The notes under the pieces: generated by a model
Databases searched by the model: none
What the model was told of the DNA's origin: nothing
Seen by the model: the letters and a program-made list of their open reading frames with translations, nothing else
Shown: piece after piece, positions 1-7,700 of the stretch
Numbering within the stretch: position 1 is the stretch's first letter
Layout of the letters: every line of letters begins with the position of its first letter
Made by a program: the position numbers and the translations under genes
From: an uncultured Ruminococcus sp.
GTDB lineage: Bacteria; Bacillota; Clostridia; Oscillospirales; Acutalibacteraceae
Direction: 5' to 3'
DNA length: 16,262 nt
Assembly: GCA_900554995.1 (NCBI GenBank)
Contig: USJJ01000005.1
Coordinates: 1-16,262 of the forward strand

Positions 1-1
1 C

Positions 2-1249
<1,248 letters not shown>

Positions 1250-1285
1250 ACAACTCCTTATTGATTTATCCTTTCTCGGTATCGT

Positions 1286-1311
1286 GTCCCTTTTGCATCG
1301 GCGAAAGGGAC
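1286..1311 (+). other. Inverted repeat after glnN, no U-tract
   Basis: GTCCCTTT (1286-1293) and AAAGGGAC (1304-1311) form a perfect 8-bp stem with a 10-nt loop, 37 nt after the glnN stop codon. The right arm is followed by AGTCAGATAC rather than a run of T, so it does not look like an intrinsic terminator on either strand. It could stabilise the glnN mRNA 3' end or be part of a Rho-dependent end. It lies upstream of the T-box leader. I see no convincing sigma-70 promoter for asnB between here and the T-box; GATAAT at 1353-1358 is a possible -10 but has no good -35. Confidence 0.4.
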
Positions 1312-1361
1312 AGTCAGATACCAAGACGGTGATCGATAAGAAAAATAAAGACGATAATGCT

Positions 1362-1614
1362 AAAAGCGTTTGAGTCGGAAGAAGTAATGCAGAGGTTCAC
1401 TCTCAGAGAGTGCGGAACGGTGGAAGCCGCACAGCGGAAGCTGCATGAATAACATCCGACGAGCTTCGATCCGAAAGATTTTCAAGTAGGTGAGACGGAG
1501 GTCAACCGTTACGGTGGCAGGGTCTTGACAGAGACCTTAAAGAACAAAAATAGGTGGCACAGCGGGTTACGGCACCTGCCCTATTCTATGCTGAAAAAAA
1601 TCACGGAGGATTTT
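1362..1614 (+). promoter_or_regulatory. T-box leader, Asn specifier (AAC), controlling asnB
   Basis: A T-box RNA binds uncharged tRNA and switches on the downstream gene. Stem I is visible as AAGC/GCTT (1364-1367/1463-1466), a GA-rich kink-turn-like bulge, GTCGGA/TCCGAC (1374-1379/1455-1460), then the specifier loop between AGAAGTAA on the 5' side and TGAATAACA on the 3' side, closed by TGCAG/CTGCA (1388-1392/1441-1445). The specifier codon in the usual place, followed by A, is AAC at 1451-1453 (Asn). A stem III-like hairpin GGTCT/AGACC lies at 1521-1536. The T-box bulge reads TGGCACA (1555-1561); TGGC complements the GCCA end expected for tRNA-Asn (G73). It is framed by helices AATAGG/CCTATT (1549-1554/1580-1585) and GCGGGT/ACCTGC (1562-1567/1574-1579, one G-U pair). 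No U-tract follows before the asnB start, so control may be translational; this last point is inference. Confidence 0.9.
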
Positions 1615-1617
1615 ATT

Positions 1618-3186
1618 ATGTGTTCAATTATGGGTTACTGCGACAGCTGTGACGATTTTGAGGAATTTAAAAAAGGATTTGACAAGACGGTATCCAGAGG
1701 CCCCGATGACAGCCGTATCGTTGATACAGGCAAGGGTCTTTTAGGCTTTCACCGTCTTTCTATTATGGGACTGACCCCCGAAGGAATGCAGCCGTTTGAG
1801 CTTGACGGCAGCTATGCAATCTGCAACGGTGAGCTTTACGGATTTGAAAAAACAAAGGAAGAGCTTAGCAAAAAATATACATTCAAGAGCGGCTCGGACT
1901 GTGAGATCATTCTCCCGATGTACCGTGAATACGGCGTTGATATGTTCAAGATGCTTGATGCCGAGTTTGCAATGATTATCTATGATGCAGAGGCAGGCGA
2001 GTACATAGCCGCAAGAGATCCGATTGGCATCAGACCGCTTTATTACGGCCATGACGAAAAGGGTACAATCGTTTTCGCAAGCGAGGCTAAGAACCTTGTG
2101 GGAATGTGCAAGGATATCATGCCTTTCCCTCCGGGACACTATTATAAGGGCGGCGAATTTCACTGCTATTGCGATATTGCCGCAGTCGATAAGGTAAGCT
2201 ACGATTCGCTTGATGAGATCTGTTCAAAGATTCACGACAAACTTGTTACAGGCGTTGAAAAAAGACTTGTGGCAGACGCAAAGGTCGGTTTTCTTCTTTC
2301 CGGCGGACTTGATTCCTCACTTGTGTGTGCGATCGCTCAGAAAAAGCCGATTCGTACATTTGCAATCGGCATGAGCGAGGACGCAATCGACCTCAAATAC
2401 GCAAAGCAGGTTGCCGACTATATCGGCAGTGATCATACCGAGGTCATCATGACGAAGCAGCAGGTTCTCGATTCGCTTGACGATGTTATTCATCTTCTCG
2501 GTACTTTTGATATCACGACTATCCGTGCTTCAATGGGCATGTATCTTCTTTGCAAATGGATTCATGAGAACACCGATATCCGAGTTCTTTTGACGGGTGA
2601 GATTTCCGATGAGCTTTTCGGCTACAAGTATACGGATTTTGCTCCGTCAGCCGAGGAGTTCCAGAAGGAATCGCAGAAGAGAATCCGTGAGCTTCATATG
2701 TATGATGTTCTTCGTGCCGACCGTTGTATTTCTGTCAACAGTCTTGAGGCCCGTGTTCCGTTCGGCGATCTCGACTTTGTAAAATATGTAATGTCAATTG
2801 ATCCCGAGAAGAAGCTCAACAAGTATGGCAAGGGCAAGTATTTGCTTCGACACGCATTTGAGGGCGATTATCTTCCCCATGATATTCTTTACCGCGAGAA
2901 GGCAGCATTCTCCGATGCCGTAGGTCATTCAATGGTTGACTACCTCAAGGAGTTTGCAAGCACATATTATACCGATGAAGAATTTACCGAGAAGTGCGAA
3001 AAGTATGACCATGCGAAACCGTTTACCAAGGAATCACTTCTTTACAGAGAGATTTTTGAAAAGTATTATCCCGGTCAGTCGCAGATGATAGTTGATTTCT
3101 GGATGCCGAACAAGAGCTGGGAGGGCTGTGACGTTAACGATCCGTCCGCAAGAGTTCTCTCCAACTACGGCGACAGCGGTAAATAA
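1618..3186 (+). CDS. asnB: Asparagine synthase (glutamine-hydrolysing)
   Basis: The enzyme makes asparagine from aspartate, glutamine and ATP through a beta-aspartyl-AMP intermediate, in the cytoplasm. The protein is 522 residues. The start at 1618 is chosen because GGAGG (1605-1609) sits 8 nt upstream and because it gives MCSIMGYC, placing the catalytic Cys at position 2, where it becomes the N-terminal nucleophile after Met removal. The first ~200 residues are the class II glutaminase domain (RGPDD near 28, FHRLSIMG near 44, NGELYGF near 70, DPIGIRPLYYG). The synthase domain follows, with the pyrophosphate-binding loop SGGLDSS at 228-234 and conserved LLTGEISDELFGYKY and SLEARVPF segments. 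Length and domain order match AsnB enzymes (about 520-550 residues). An upstream in-frame ATG inside the T-box RNA was rejected. Expression is predicted to rise when tRNA-Asn is uncharged, because of the leader. Confidence 0.96.
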   Translation: MCSIMGYCDSCDDFEEFKKGFDKTVSRGPDDSRIVDTGKGLLGFHRLSIMGLTPEGMQPFELDGSYAICNGELYGFEKTKEELSKKYTFKSGSDCEIILPMYREYGVDMFKMLDAEFAMIIYDAEAGEYIAARDPIGIRPLYYGHDEKGTIVFASEAKNLVGMCKDIMPFPPGHYYKGGEFHCYCDIAAVDKVSYDSLDEICSKIHDKLVTGVEKRLVADAKVGFLLSGGLDSSLVCAIAQKKPIRTFAIGMSEDAIDLKYAKQVADYIGSDHTEVIMTKQQVLDSLDDVIHLLGTFDITTIRASMGMYLLCKWIHENTDIRVLLTGEISDELFGYKYTDFAPSAEEFQKESQKRIRELHMYDVLRADRCISVNSLEARVPFGDLDFVKYVMSIDPEKKLNKYGKGKYLLRHAFEGDYLPHDILYREKAAFSDAVGHSMVDYLKEFASTYYTDEEFTEKCEKYDHAKPFTKESLLYREIFEKYYPGQSQMIVDFWMPNKSWEGCDVNDPSARVLSNYGDSGK

Positions 3187-3191
3187 GCAAC

Positions 3192-3225
3192 AAACAGGCA
3201 GTTCAAATCGAACCGCCTGTTTTTT
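3192..3225 (+). terminator. Intrinsic terminator of asnB
   Basis: AAACAGGC (3192-3199) pairs with GCCTGTTT (3215-3222). After one A/C mismatch the stem continues as GTTC/GAAC (3201-3204/3210-3213) around a 5-nt loop, AAATC. Six T's (3220-3225) overlap and follow the right arm. It starts 6 nt after the asnB stop codon and ends the plus-strand unit ahead of the convergent symporter gene. Confidence 0.9.
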
Positions 3226-3268
3226 ACTATTGATAGTCCCCGTGCCAACAGAATCCTTGCAAATCATA

Positions 3269-3304
3269 AATCAAGCCGAAACGTCGATGCGTCTCGGCTT
3301 GATT
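3269..3304 (-). terminator. Hairpin after the symporter gene, probable terminator
   Basis: AATCAAGCCGA (3269-3279) and TCGGCTTGATT (3294-3304) form an 11-bp stem, with a further ACG/CGT pairing possible inside the loop. On the minus strand it begins 10 nt after the symporter stop codon and is followed by a broken T run (TTTATGATTTG reads through the end of the arm). The weak tail makes termination efficiency uncertain, but the position between two convergent genes fits. Confidence 0.65.
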
Positions 3305-3313
3305 ACGTTATTA

Positions 3314-4846
3314 TTATTTTTCTTCAAGTGCTTCGCTGACCGGTACGGTAACTTTTCTGTCATAGCAAGCAAAGATATCGTCTACAAATCTCTTTTCGGG
3401 CGCCTTTGTTATAAGGCTGACAATCGGAACGATAACGAGTGAAGCAAGCATTGCAAATGCGCCGCAGTTGACCGGACTTTGAATGATCGTCGGGAAATGA
3501 GCGCCGAAGAACATATTGGCGATCATTATGCCCGAGCCCCAGATAAAGCTGACTGCGCACGCCGCCTTTGTAACCTTTTTCCAGTACAGGCTGTAAAGGA
3601 ACGGTGCAAGGAACGATCCGGCAAGAGCACCCCATGAAAGGCCCATAAGCTGCGCAATAAACGTAACCTTGTTCTTATACTGGATAACTGCGATAACCGC
3701 CGAAATGATGATAAAAACAAGAATGAATGCACGGATTATAACAAGAGTCTTTTTCTCATCTTTCTTTTTGCTCAGCGGTACAATGAAATCAAGTGTGAGC
3801 GTTGAGCTTGACGTCAGCACAAGAGACGAAAGCGTTGACATTGATGCGGAAAGAACAAGGATAAGCGTGATGCCGATAATCAGCGGCGAAAGGTTGGAGA
3901 GCATTGTCGGGATAATCTCATCATAGCCCTTGCCGGCAACATCAACATTGAAGATTCTGCCGAATCCTCCGAGGAAATAGCAACCGCCCGCAACGATGAT
4001 TGCAAAAATCGTTGAAATGATCGTGCCCGTATGTATTGACTGCTCGCTCTTGATCGAGTAGAATTTCTGAACCATCTGCGGAAGTCCCCAGGTGCCGAGG
4101 GAAGTCAGCAGGATAACGCCTGCAAGTCCTGCGGGATCGGGACCAAAGAATGAAGCAAACACGCCCGGAACGGTCGATACCTCGGGATCACTGACCTCTG
4201 CGAGCACCGCAAGAGAACCGCTGAAGCCGCCATGAATTTTAAGTACGGAGTAGATGATGGCAACAATTCCGACAAGCATTACAATACCCTGAATAAAATC
4301 GTTAATCGCTGTCGCCATATATCCGCCGGCGATAACATAGATTGCTGTCAGCAGAGCCATAACAACAATGCAGATAGTGTAATCCACATTGAACGCCATT
4401 TCAAAAAGACGTGAAAGTCCGTTGTAAAGCGATGCGGTGTACGGAATAAGGAAAACGAAAATAATCAGCGAGGTTGCCAGCTTCAGCGCATTGCTGTCAA
4501 AGCGGGAGCCGAAGAACTGCGGCATAGTTGCCGAGTTGAGATGCTGAGTCATAACCCTTGTTCTTCTGCCGAGGATAACCCACGCAAGAAGAGATCCGAT
4601 GAACGCATTTCCGAGTCCGATCCACGTCGATGCAACGCCGAATTTCCAGCCGAACTGACCTGCATAGCCTACAAAAATAACGGCGGAGAAATAAGATGTT
4701 CCGTAAGCGAAAGCGGTCAGCCACGGACCTACGCTTCTGCCGCCGAGGACAAAGCCGTTGACGTCCGTTGCACTCTTTCGGCAGTAAACGCCGACACCGA
4801 TCATAACGGCGAAGAACGCAACAAGCAGAATGATTTTGATTGTCAT
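3314..4846 (-). CDS. Sodium:solute symporter (SSS family), predicted tyrosine or aromatic-compound importer
   Basis: This is a 510-residue polytopic membrane protein of the SSS family (relatives include PutP and PanF), which couples solute uptake to the sodium gradient. About thirteen hydrophobic segments are visible. They start right at the N-terminus (MTIKIILLVAFFAVMIGVGV), then FVLGGRSVGPWLTAFAYGTS (residues 32-51), a typical SSS start with its G-R-S element. SASMSTLSS at 333-341 matches the Ser/Thr sodium-site helix of the family (S340/T341 in E. coli PutP). The ATG at 4846 is chosen because GGAGG at 4854-4858 lies 7 nt upstream; a longer reading frame would start inside the terminator region. 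The family does not tell the substrate. The upstream leader with six Tyr codons suggests tyrosine, a tyrosine-containing peptide or a related compound; that substrate is inference. The gene is monocistronic, with its own promoter and terminator. Confidence 0.9.
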   Translation of the reverse strand: MTIKIILLVAFFAVMIGVGVYCRKSATDVNGFVLGGRSVGPWLTAFAYGTSYFSAVIFVGYAGQFGWKFGVASTWIGLGNAFIGSLLAWVILGRRTRVMTQHLNSATMPQFFGSRFDSNALKLATSLIIFVFLIPYTASLYNGLSRLFEMAFNVDYTICIVVMALLTAIYVIAGGYMATAINDFIQGIVMLVGIVAIIYSVLKIHGGFSGSLAVLAEVSDPEVSTVPGVFASFFGPDPAGLAGVILLTSLGTWGLPQMVQKFYSIKSEQSIHTGTIISTIFAIIVAGGCYFLGGFGRIFNVDVAGKGYDEIIPTMLSNLSPLIIGITLILVLSASMSTLSSLVLTSSSTLTLDFIVPLSKKKDEKKTLVIIRAFILVFIIISAVIAVIQYKNKVTFIAQLMGLSWGALAGSFLAPFLYSLYWKKVTKAACAVSFIWGSGIMIANMFFGAHFPTIIQSPVNCGAFAMLASLVIVPIVSLITKAPEKRFVDDIFACYDRKVTVPVSEALEEK

Positions 4847-4859
4847 AACATAACCTCCT

Positions 4860-4902
4860 AAAAAAATAAACGGTCTCGACCGCAATTGATCAAGACCGTC
4901 TG
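4860..4902 (-). terminator. Leader terminator of the symporter attenuator
   Basis: Read on the minus strand, ACGGTCTTGA (4899-4890) pairs with TCGAGACCGT (4879-4870) to give a 10-bp stem including one G-U pair, with a 10-nt loop. It is followed at once by TTTATTTTTTT (4869-4859/4860), a strong U-tract. The tract ends directly at the AGGAGG ribosome binding site of the symporter. A terminator placed between promoter and gene is the mark of transcription attenuation. The upper end of the 5' arm also belongs to the competing antiterminator pairing (see the attenuator entry). Confidence 0.9.
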
Positions 4903-4946
4903 TTTTTCAAACGAATTTATCGCATTGAATCCGAAAGCAGACAGTC
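4894..4946 (-). promoter_or_regulatory. Antiterminator pairing of the Tyr attenuator
   Basis: On the minus strand GACTGTCTG (4946-4938, codons 13-15 of the leader peptide) can pair over 9 bp, with one G-U, with CAGACGGTC (4902-4894), which contains the 5' arm of the terminator. The two structures exclude each other. If a ribosome stalls on the Tyr codons (5-10), the first segment is left free, the antiterminator can form and transcription runs into the symporter. If Tyr-tRNA is plentiful, the ribosome moves over the segment and the terminator forms. A weak 5-bp pairing of ACAGT just before the leader start with ACTGT in the segment could act as a protector helix. The pairings are seen in the sequence; the switch is inferred from the known trp/his/phe attenuators. 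Confidence 0.78.
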
Positions 4947-4982
4947 ACAAATATAGTAATAATAGTAATAACGTCTATTCAT
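4917..4982 (-). CDS. Leader peptide with six consecutive tyrosines (attenuator peptide)
   Basis: A 21-codon open reading frame, ATG to TAA, reads Met-Asn-Arg-Arg, six Tyr (codons 5-10, bases 4953-4970, alternating TAT and TAC), then ICDCLLSDSMR. It has its own ribosome binding site, AAGGGAG at 4991-4997, 8 nt before the ATG. It sits about 25 nt after the expected transcription start of the perfect promoter at 5012-5040 and ends 15 nt before the 9-nt antiterminator arm that reaches into the terminator hairpin. The peptide itself probably has no function beyond letting the ribosome measure Tyr-tRNA supply. Six identical rare-type codons in 21, a ribosome binding site, and the promoter-peptide-terminator order together make chance very unlikely. 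Confidence 0.88.
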   Translation of the reverse strand: MNRRYYYYYYICDCLLSDSMR

Positions 4983-5011
4983 AACTGTTGCTCCCTTCAA
5001 TTGATGGTGTT

Positions 5012-5040
5012 ATTATATACTACAAAGTTCGACTTGTCAA
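5012..5040 (-). promoter_or_regulatory. Consensus sigma-70 promoter of the leader-symporter unit
   Basis: TTGACA (5040-5035) and TATAAT (5017-5012) are both perfect and are separated by exactly 17 nt. Transcription should begin near 5005, giving a leader of about 160 nt before the symporter start. Such a strong promoter fits a gene controlled mainly after initiation, by attenuation. Confidence 0.95.
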
Positions 5041-5075
5041 CACTTTAAAGCGATAAATCGCATATTTTTTTAATT

Positions 5076-5747
5076 TTATTCGATTACGATCTTCCTTGCC
5101 TCAATAACTCTGTACTTTGCCGTCTTAAATGCTGCGGCATACTGCGGATCGGCATACTGAAAGGCTTCAAGATGAACACTTTGCCCCGGCATTAATCTGT
5201 CTGCATACAACGAATCGGTCGCAAGCCTCTCCCCGTTCGGTGTAACAGCCTCAATTGTTATGTCGAAAGAACATCGCTTGTCGGATTTGTTTTTCAACGT
5301 AACATCAAGGGATATCTCATTGTATACACCGTTATTGGAAATATGCAGCTTATCGAGTGAGATATCGACATACTTGTCCAAGACCTCGCTTGTTGACTCT
5401 CCTGCCACAAAATCGGCGATCTGAGAGCTGTCAACGCCTGTTGTGTTTTGTATGAGGTTCAGCACTCCCGTTGTATAAATAACGGTAAATAAAATCGTAA
5501 GGACCGCCTTGACAATAAAACCAATGAGTGCGCCCTTGCCTGCCGACTTAGCACGCCGTGGCTGCTTGCTGTCAAAGACCGCAAACAGAATAAGTCCGAC
5601 AAGAGGAAAGAAAAATCCCAAGGCCGCAAATCCCGGGCTTGATCGATCATCCGGCGTATTGCCCTGACCGACGGATAACTGCGCACCGCAGTTTTGGCAG
5701 TAAGCCTCATTGCCGTTCTGATATTCTCCGCACCTTGAACAGTACAT
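5076..5747 (-). CDS. Zinc-ribbon membrane protein, function unknown
   Basis: A 223-residue protein that starts MYCSRCGEYQNGNEAYCQNC. The two CxxC pairs (Cys 3, 6, 17, 20) form a short zinc ribbon of the kind placed at the cytoplasmic N-terminus of many Firmicutes membrane proteins. Two hydrophobic segments follow (about 39-61 and 74-99), joined by a basic loop (KQPRRAKSAGKG). The last ~100 residues look like a beta-rich extracytoplasmic domain (ISLDVTLKNKSDKRCSFDIT, then a PGQS turn), the usual form of FxLYD-like or Ig-like accessory domains. A purine-rich ribosome binding site (GGGAAAGAGGA) precedes the ATG. It lies 20 nt after the XRE-type regulator gene on the same strand, so the two are probably cotranscribed. 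It could be a sensor or stress-related membrane protein; the sequence gives no reaction. Confidence 0.82.
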   Translation of the reverse strand: MYCSRCGEYQNGNEAYCQNCGAQLSVGQGNTPDDRSSPGFAALGFFFPLVGLILFAVFDSKQPRRAKSAGKGALIGFIVKAVLTILFTVIYTTGVLNLIQNTTGVDSSQIADFVAGESTSEVLDKYVDISLDKLHISNNGVYNEISLDVTLKNKSDKRCSFDITIEAVTPNGERLATDSLYADRLMPGQSVHLEAFQYADPQYAAAFKTAKYRVIEARKIVIE

Positions 5748-5767
5748 AAAGACATCCTCTTTCCCTT

Positions 5768-6997
5768 TTATTTTATCAGAAGCCGTTTCCTCTGCGGATC
5801 GGCTATATCGCTGTAAATCAGGTTCAGCTTGTTGACCAGTTTACCGATATCCTGCTTCTGGGACGAATTTTTGACGCAGACAATATTTGTATTAAACGTC
5901 ATATATTTCATTTTTACTTCCGGATCCATCGACAGATGGTTATATTTGAGAAAACTGCCGTCCTCGCTTATATTTAAATATTGAGTCGCAACCTCAAGTG
6001 CTTCCGAATCCGAAAAATCCTTGCGGTCGTTATTGAACTCCCGGGTAACCATTTCGCTTAGCGTTTTGCGTGCCCACTTGTTGTGCTCAATTGCATTTTT
6101 TATTGCATACACGGTGTTGGGGCTTTTGATCTCAATCATCTTGTCTATAAGCTGTCCCGTGTACGGAAAGATACACTTCATTTCACCGTTTTTAGTCGTG
6201 ACGGAAAACTCAGATGTGAAATAGTCGATAACCTCACGGCTCGCCGCAGCAACATTTTCAATCAGTCTCGGATTGTAATTTTCATTATATTTTATTGCAA
6301 ACCCTGCAAACTCACAAGCATTATAAAGATCCGGAGTTTCACGTGCGTGGAGAGTTGTAAGCATTTCAAAATCTCCGTTTTCAATTGCCAGTGCCACCAT
6401 ATCCGTGCGCAGCGCATCTATATAATGCAAATGGGAATTTAAAACATCTTTTTCATAAATCGGTTTGCGTTCAATCTTTGTTCCTGCTCCGAATGTGTCG
6501 GTATAATTATTGTGATTCTCTTTAACAAACCATATGTAGCCCTTTTCAATAAGATATTTAAGCATTTTATAGTTTTTAAATTTCAGGGCGTAATCAATTA
6601 CGGTCATATTATATTCGTCACTGTTCAGTATTAGCTTCTCATCGTGATGAATATAATTTTCCCAGAGACGTTCGTCATCGGAAAAAGCCATATTATAATT
6701 TGAATACCGGTATTCGCCCGAGGCGGGATGCTCCTTTGCACTGAGAATCTCCTCGCAGGAAACATTTAAAAGCTCACAAAAATATCCGAGATCATCAATC
6801 TGTATTCCCTTTTTTCCCTGACGGATTTGCGAGAGCTTGTTCGCCTTTTTGTCAATTTCGTCCTTCGTCGGTTCGGGCATTTCCGGGCATTCGAGTTTCA
6901 ACAGGTCTCTGCAAAAGCTGCGTGTCGATCCAAACCTGCGGTCTATAAGCTCGGATAAATGAGCTCCGATCCTTTCATTTGTCGCTGTCCTAAACAT
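5768..6997 (-). CDS. XRE-type regulator with ankyrin-like middle region
   Basis: A 409-residue protein with a helix-turn-helix of the Cro/C1 (XRE) type at the N-terminus. The pattern KLSQIRQGKKGIQIDDLGYF, followed by CELLNVSCEEIL, is the usual recognition helix and closing helices of this family. About 20 extra residues with Pro and acidic residues lie between the second and third helices, which is uncommon. Residues ~120-240 contain helical pairs that resemble ankyrin repeats (DYALKFKNYKMLKYLIEKGY; MVALAIENGDFEMLTTL). The rest has no family I recognise. The ATG at 6997 is chosen because GGAAGG ends 9 nt before it; in-frame GTG at 7018 and ATG at 7006 overlap or precede that site. Likely an intracellular regulator that senses a ligand or protein through the ankyrin-like part; the target is unknown, and could be its own promoter and the nearby genes. 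Confidence 0.78.
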   Translation of the reverse strand: MFRTATNERIGAHLSELIDRRFGSTRSFCRDLLKLECPEMPEPTKDEIDKKANKLSQIRQGKKGIQIDDLGYFCELLNVSCEEILSAKEHPASGEYRYSNYNMAFSDDERLWENYIHHDEKLILNSDEYNMTVIDYALKFKNYKMLKYLIEKGYIWFVKENHNNYTDTFGAGTKIERKPIYEKDVLNSHLHYIDALRTDMVALAIENGDFEMLTTLHARETPDLYNACEFAGFAIKYNENYNPRLIENVAAASREVIDYFTSEFSVTTKNGEMKCIFPYTGQLIDKMIEIKSPNTVYAIKNAIEHNKWARKTLSEMVTREFNNDRKDFSDSEALEVATQYLNISEDGSFLKYNHLSMDPEVKMKYMTFNTNIVCVKNSSQKQDIGKLVNKLNLIYSDIADPQRKRLLIK

Positions 6998-7023
6998 TTT
7001 CAACATCCTTCCTTTCACGAATG

Positions 7024-7029
7024 ATTATA
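7024..7029 (-). promoter_or_regulatory. -10 element of the XRE regulator gene
   Basis: TATAAT reads on the minus strand 27 nt before the ATG chosen for the regulator and about 12 nt before its ribosome binding site, so the mRNA would have a very short leader. No good -35 lies 16-18 nt upstream (TATCTT is the best), as often seen where an activator is needed. Confidence 0.5.
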
Positions 7030-7061
7030 CTCCATTTCAAACGAAAAAGATATCCTTAATG

Positions 7062-7074
7062 TGCATATACAAAA
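7062..7074. repeat. Direct repeat, copy 1 (candidate operator)
   Basis: TGCATATACAAAA. It matches the second copy at 7114-7126 in 12 of 13 positions, and the flanks are also alike (on the minus strand GTATATGCA followed by AT after one base). It lies about 35 bp upstream of the -10 box of the XRE regulator. The core contains a partial palindrome around GCATAT. It may bind the regulator itself. Confidence 0.5.
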
Positions 7075-7113
7075 TCGTGCTTTAAAACAGTTCCTCAAAA
7101 AAAATATGTTATT

Positions 7114-7126
7114 TGCATATACGAAA
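7114..7126. repeat. Direct repeat, copy 2 (candidate operator)
   Basis: TGCATATACGAAA, in the same orientation as copy 1 and 52 bp from it, close to five helical turns, so two bound dimers would lie on the same face of the DNA. Its right edge runs into the T-tail of the surface operon terminator. Confidence 0.5.
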
Positions 7127-7163
7127 ACAGCCTTCCGTTGATATCAAATCAATAGAAGGCTGT
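7123..7163 (-). terminator. Terminator of the SipW/TasA-type surface operon
   Basis: ACAGCCTTC (7127-7135) and GAAGGCTGT (7155-7163) make a 9-bp perfect stem. Within the 19-nt loop TTGAT/ATCAA (7138-7147) can pair again. On the minus strand the second arm is followed by TTTTCG. It lies about 50 nt after the last gene of the operon. The T-tail is short, but no other hairpin is present before the regulator gene. The gene-free stretch from 7019 to 7211 holds only this hairpin, the direct repeats and the regulator promoter. Confidence 0.75.
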
Positions 7164-7211
7164 GAATTCATCTGTAAATTTTGCAGTTAATGAGGTCATA
7201 TTCAATTTCCA

Positions 7212-7700
7212 TTACCCCACAACAACGGTAACTACGCCGGTAACCTCGCCTTGGAGCTCACCGTCAAGATAAGCCTGAGCGGAGTATGAGCAATTGTATT
7301 CGCCCGACGGTACAACCGTCGACAGCTTATCCTTTTCAAGATACTGACCCGGTTTAACGGTCGGCGATGTGTATATCATTTCGCCGTCGTCCTTATAAAT
7401 CACAAACTTAATATCGTATTTGCAGCTCTCAGGATTTTCAAGCATAACACTGCCGAGAGAGTATTTATTCTCAAAGACAATTCTCTTGTTTATCAGATAT
7501 CGAATCTCGCCGTCGGGCACACTCGTTATGTGTGCGTCGGAATCCACGCCGGGTAAAAGTCCGTCAGCCACCTTACCGCCGCTCGCCAGCGAAAGCCTTA
7601 TCTGCGGAACATTACAGACCGCAATAATTCCGCACAGAACAACCGCAATCAGCAAAACTGCGGTCGATATTAACTTTTTATTTTTCTTTCTTTTCGCCAT
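7212..7700 (-). CDS. Small membrane-anchored protein, last gene of the surface operon
   Basis: A 162-residue protein with a short basic N-terminus (MAKRKKNKK), one hydrophobic segment (about 10-29) and an exported domain of ~130 residues. The segment could be a signal anchor; there is no AWF cleavage motif and no lipobox I can trust. The exported part carries NPES, then a V-Y-D/G-E-(I/L)Y pattern, PGQYLEKDKL and a closing VTVVVG, matched in order by the C-terminal domain of the gene just upstream, so the two are paralogues. The ATG at 7700 lies inside the end of that gene (23-nt overlap), with GGTGTGG as a weak ribosome binding site, so translation is probably coupled. No known function; likely an accessory or anchoring protein for the exported subunits. 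Confidence 0.75.
   Translation of the reverse strand: MAKRKKNKKLISTAVLLIAVVLCGIIAVCNVPQIRLSLASGGKVADGLLPGVDSDAHITSVPDGEIRYLINKRIVFENKYSLGSVMLENPESCKYDIKFVIYKDDGEMIYTSPTVKPGQYLEKDKLSTVVPSGEYNCSYSAQAYLDGELQGEVTGVVTVVVG

Noticed and set aside
1286..1311. Hairpin as terminator of glnN
   Set aside because: The stem is good, but there is no U-tract on either strand.
1597..1614. AAAATC/GATTTT hairpin around the asnB ribosome binding site
   Set aside because: It is A-T rich and short, and leaves GGAG in the loop, so it is unlikely to hide the site.
1525..1617. Longer asnB start at an upstream in-frame ATG
   Set aside because: It would place coding sequence over the T-box antiterminator, lacks a ribosome binding site, and would hide the essential N-terminal Cys.
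4860..5005. T-box or riboswitch in the symporter leader
   Set aside because: No T-box core or stem I elements are present, the leader is only about 160 nt, and the Tyr-run ORF explains the terminator better.
5050..5070. Small hairpin GCGAT/ATCGC after the zinc-ribbon gene as a terminator
   Set aside because: The stem is only 4-5 bp with a 2-4 nt loop, and the T run lies on the plus strand side, not after the minus-strand gene.
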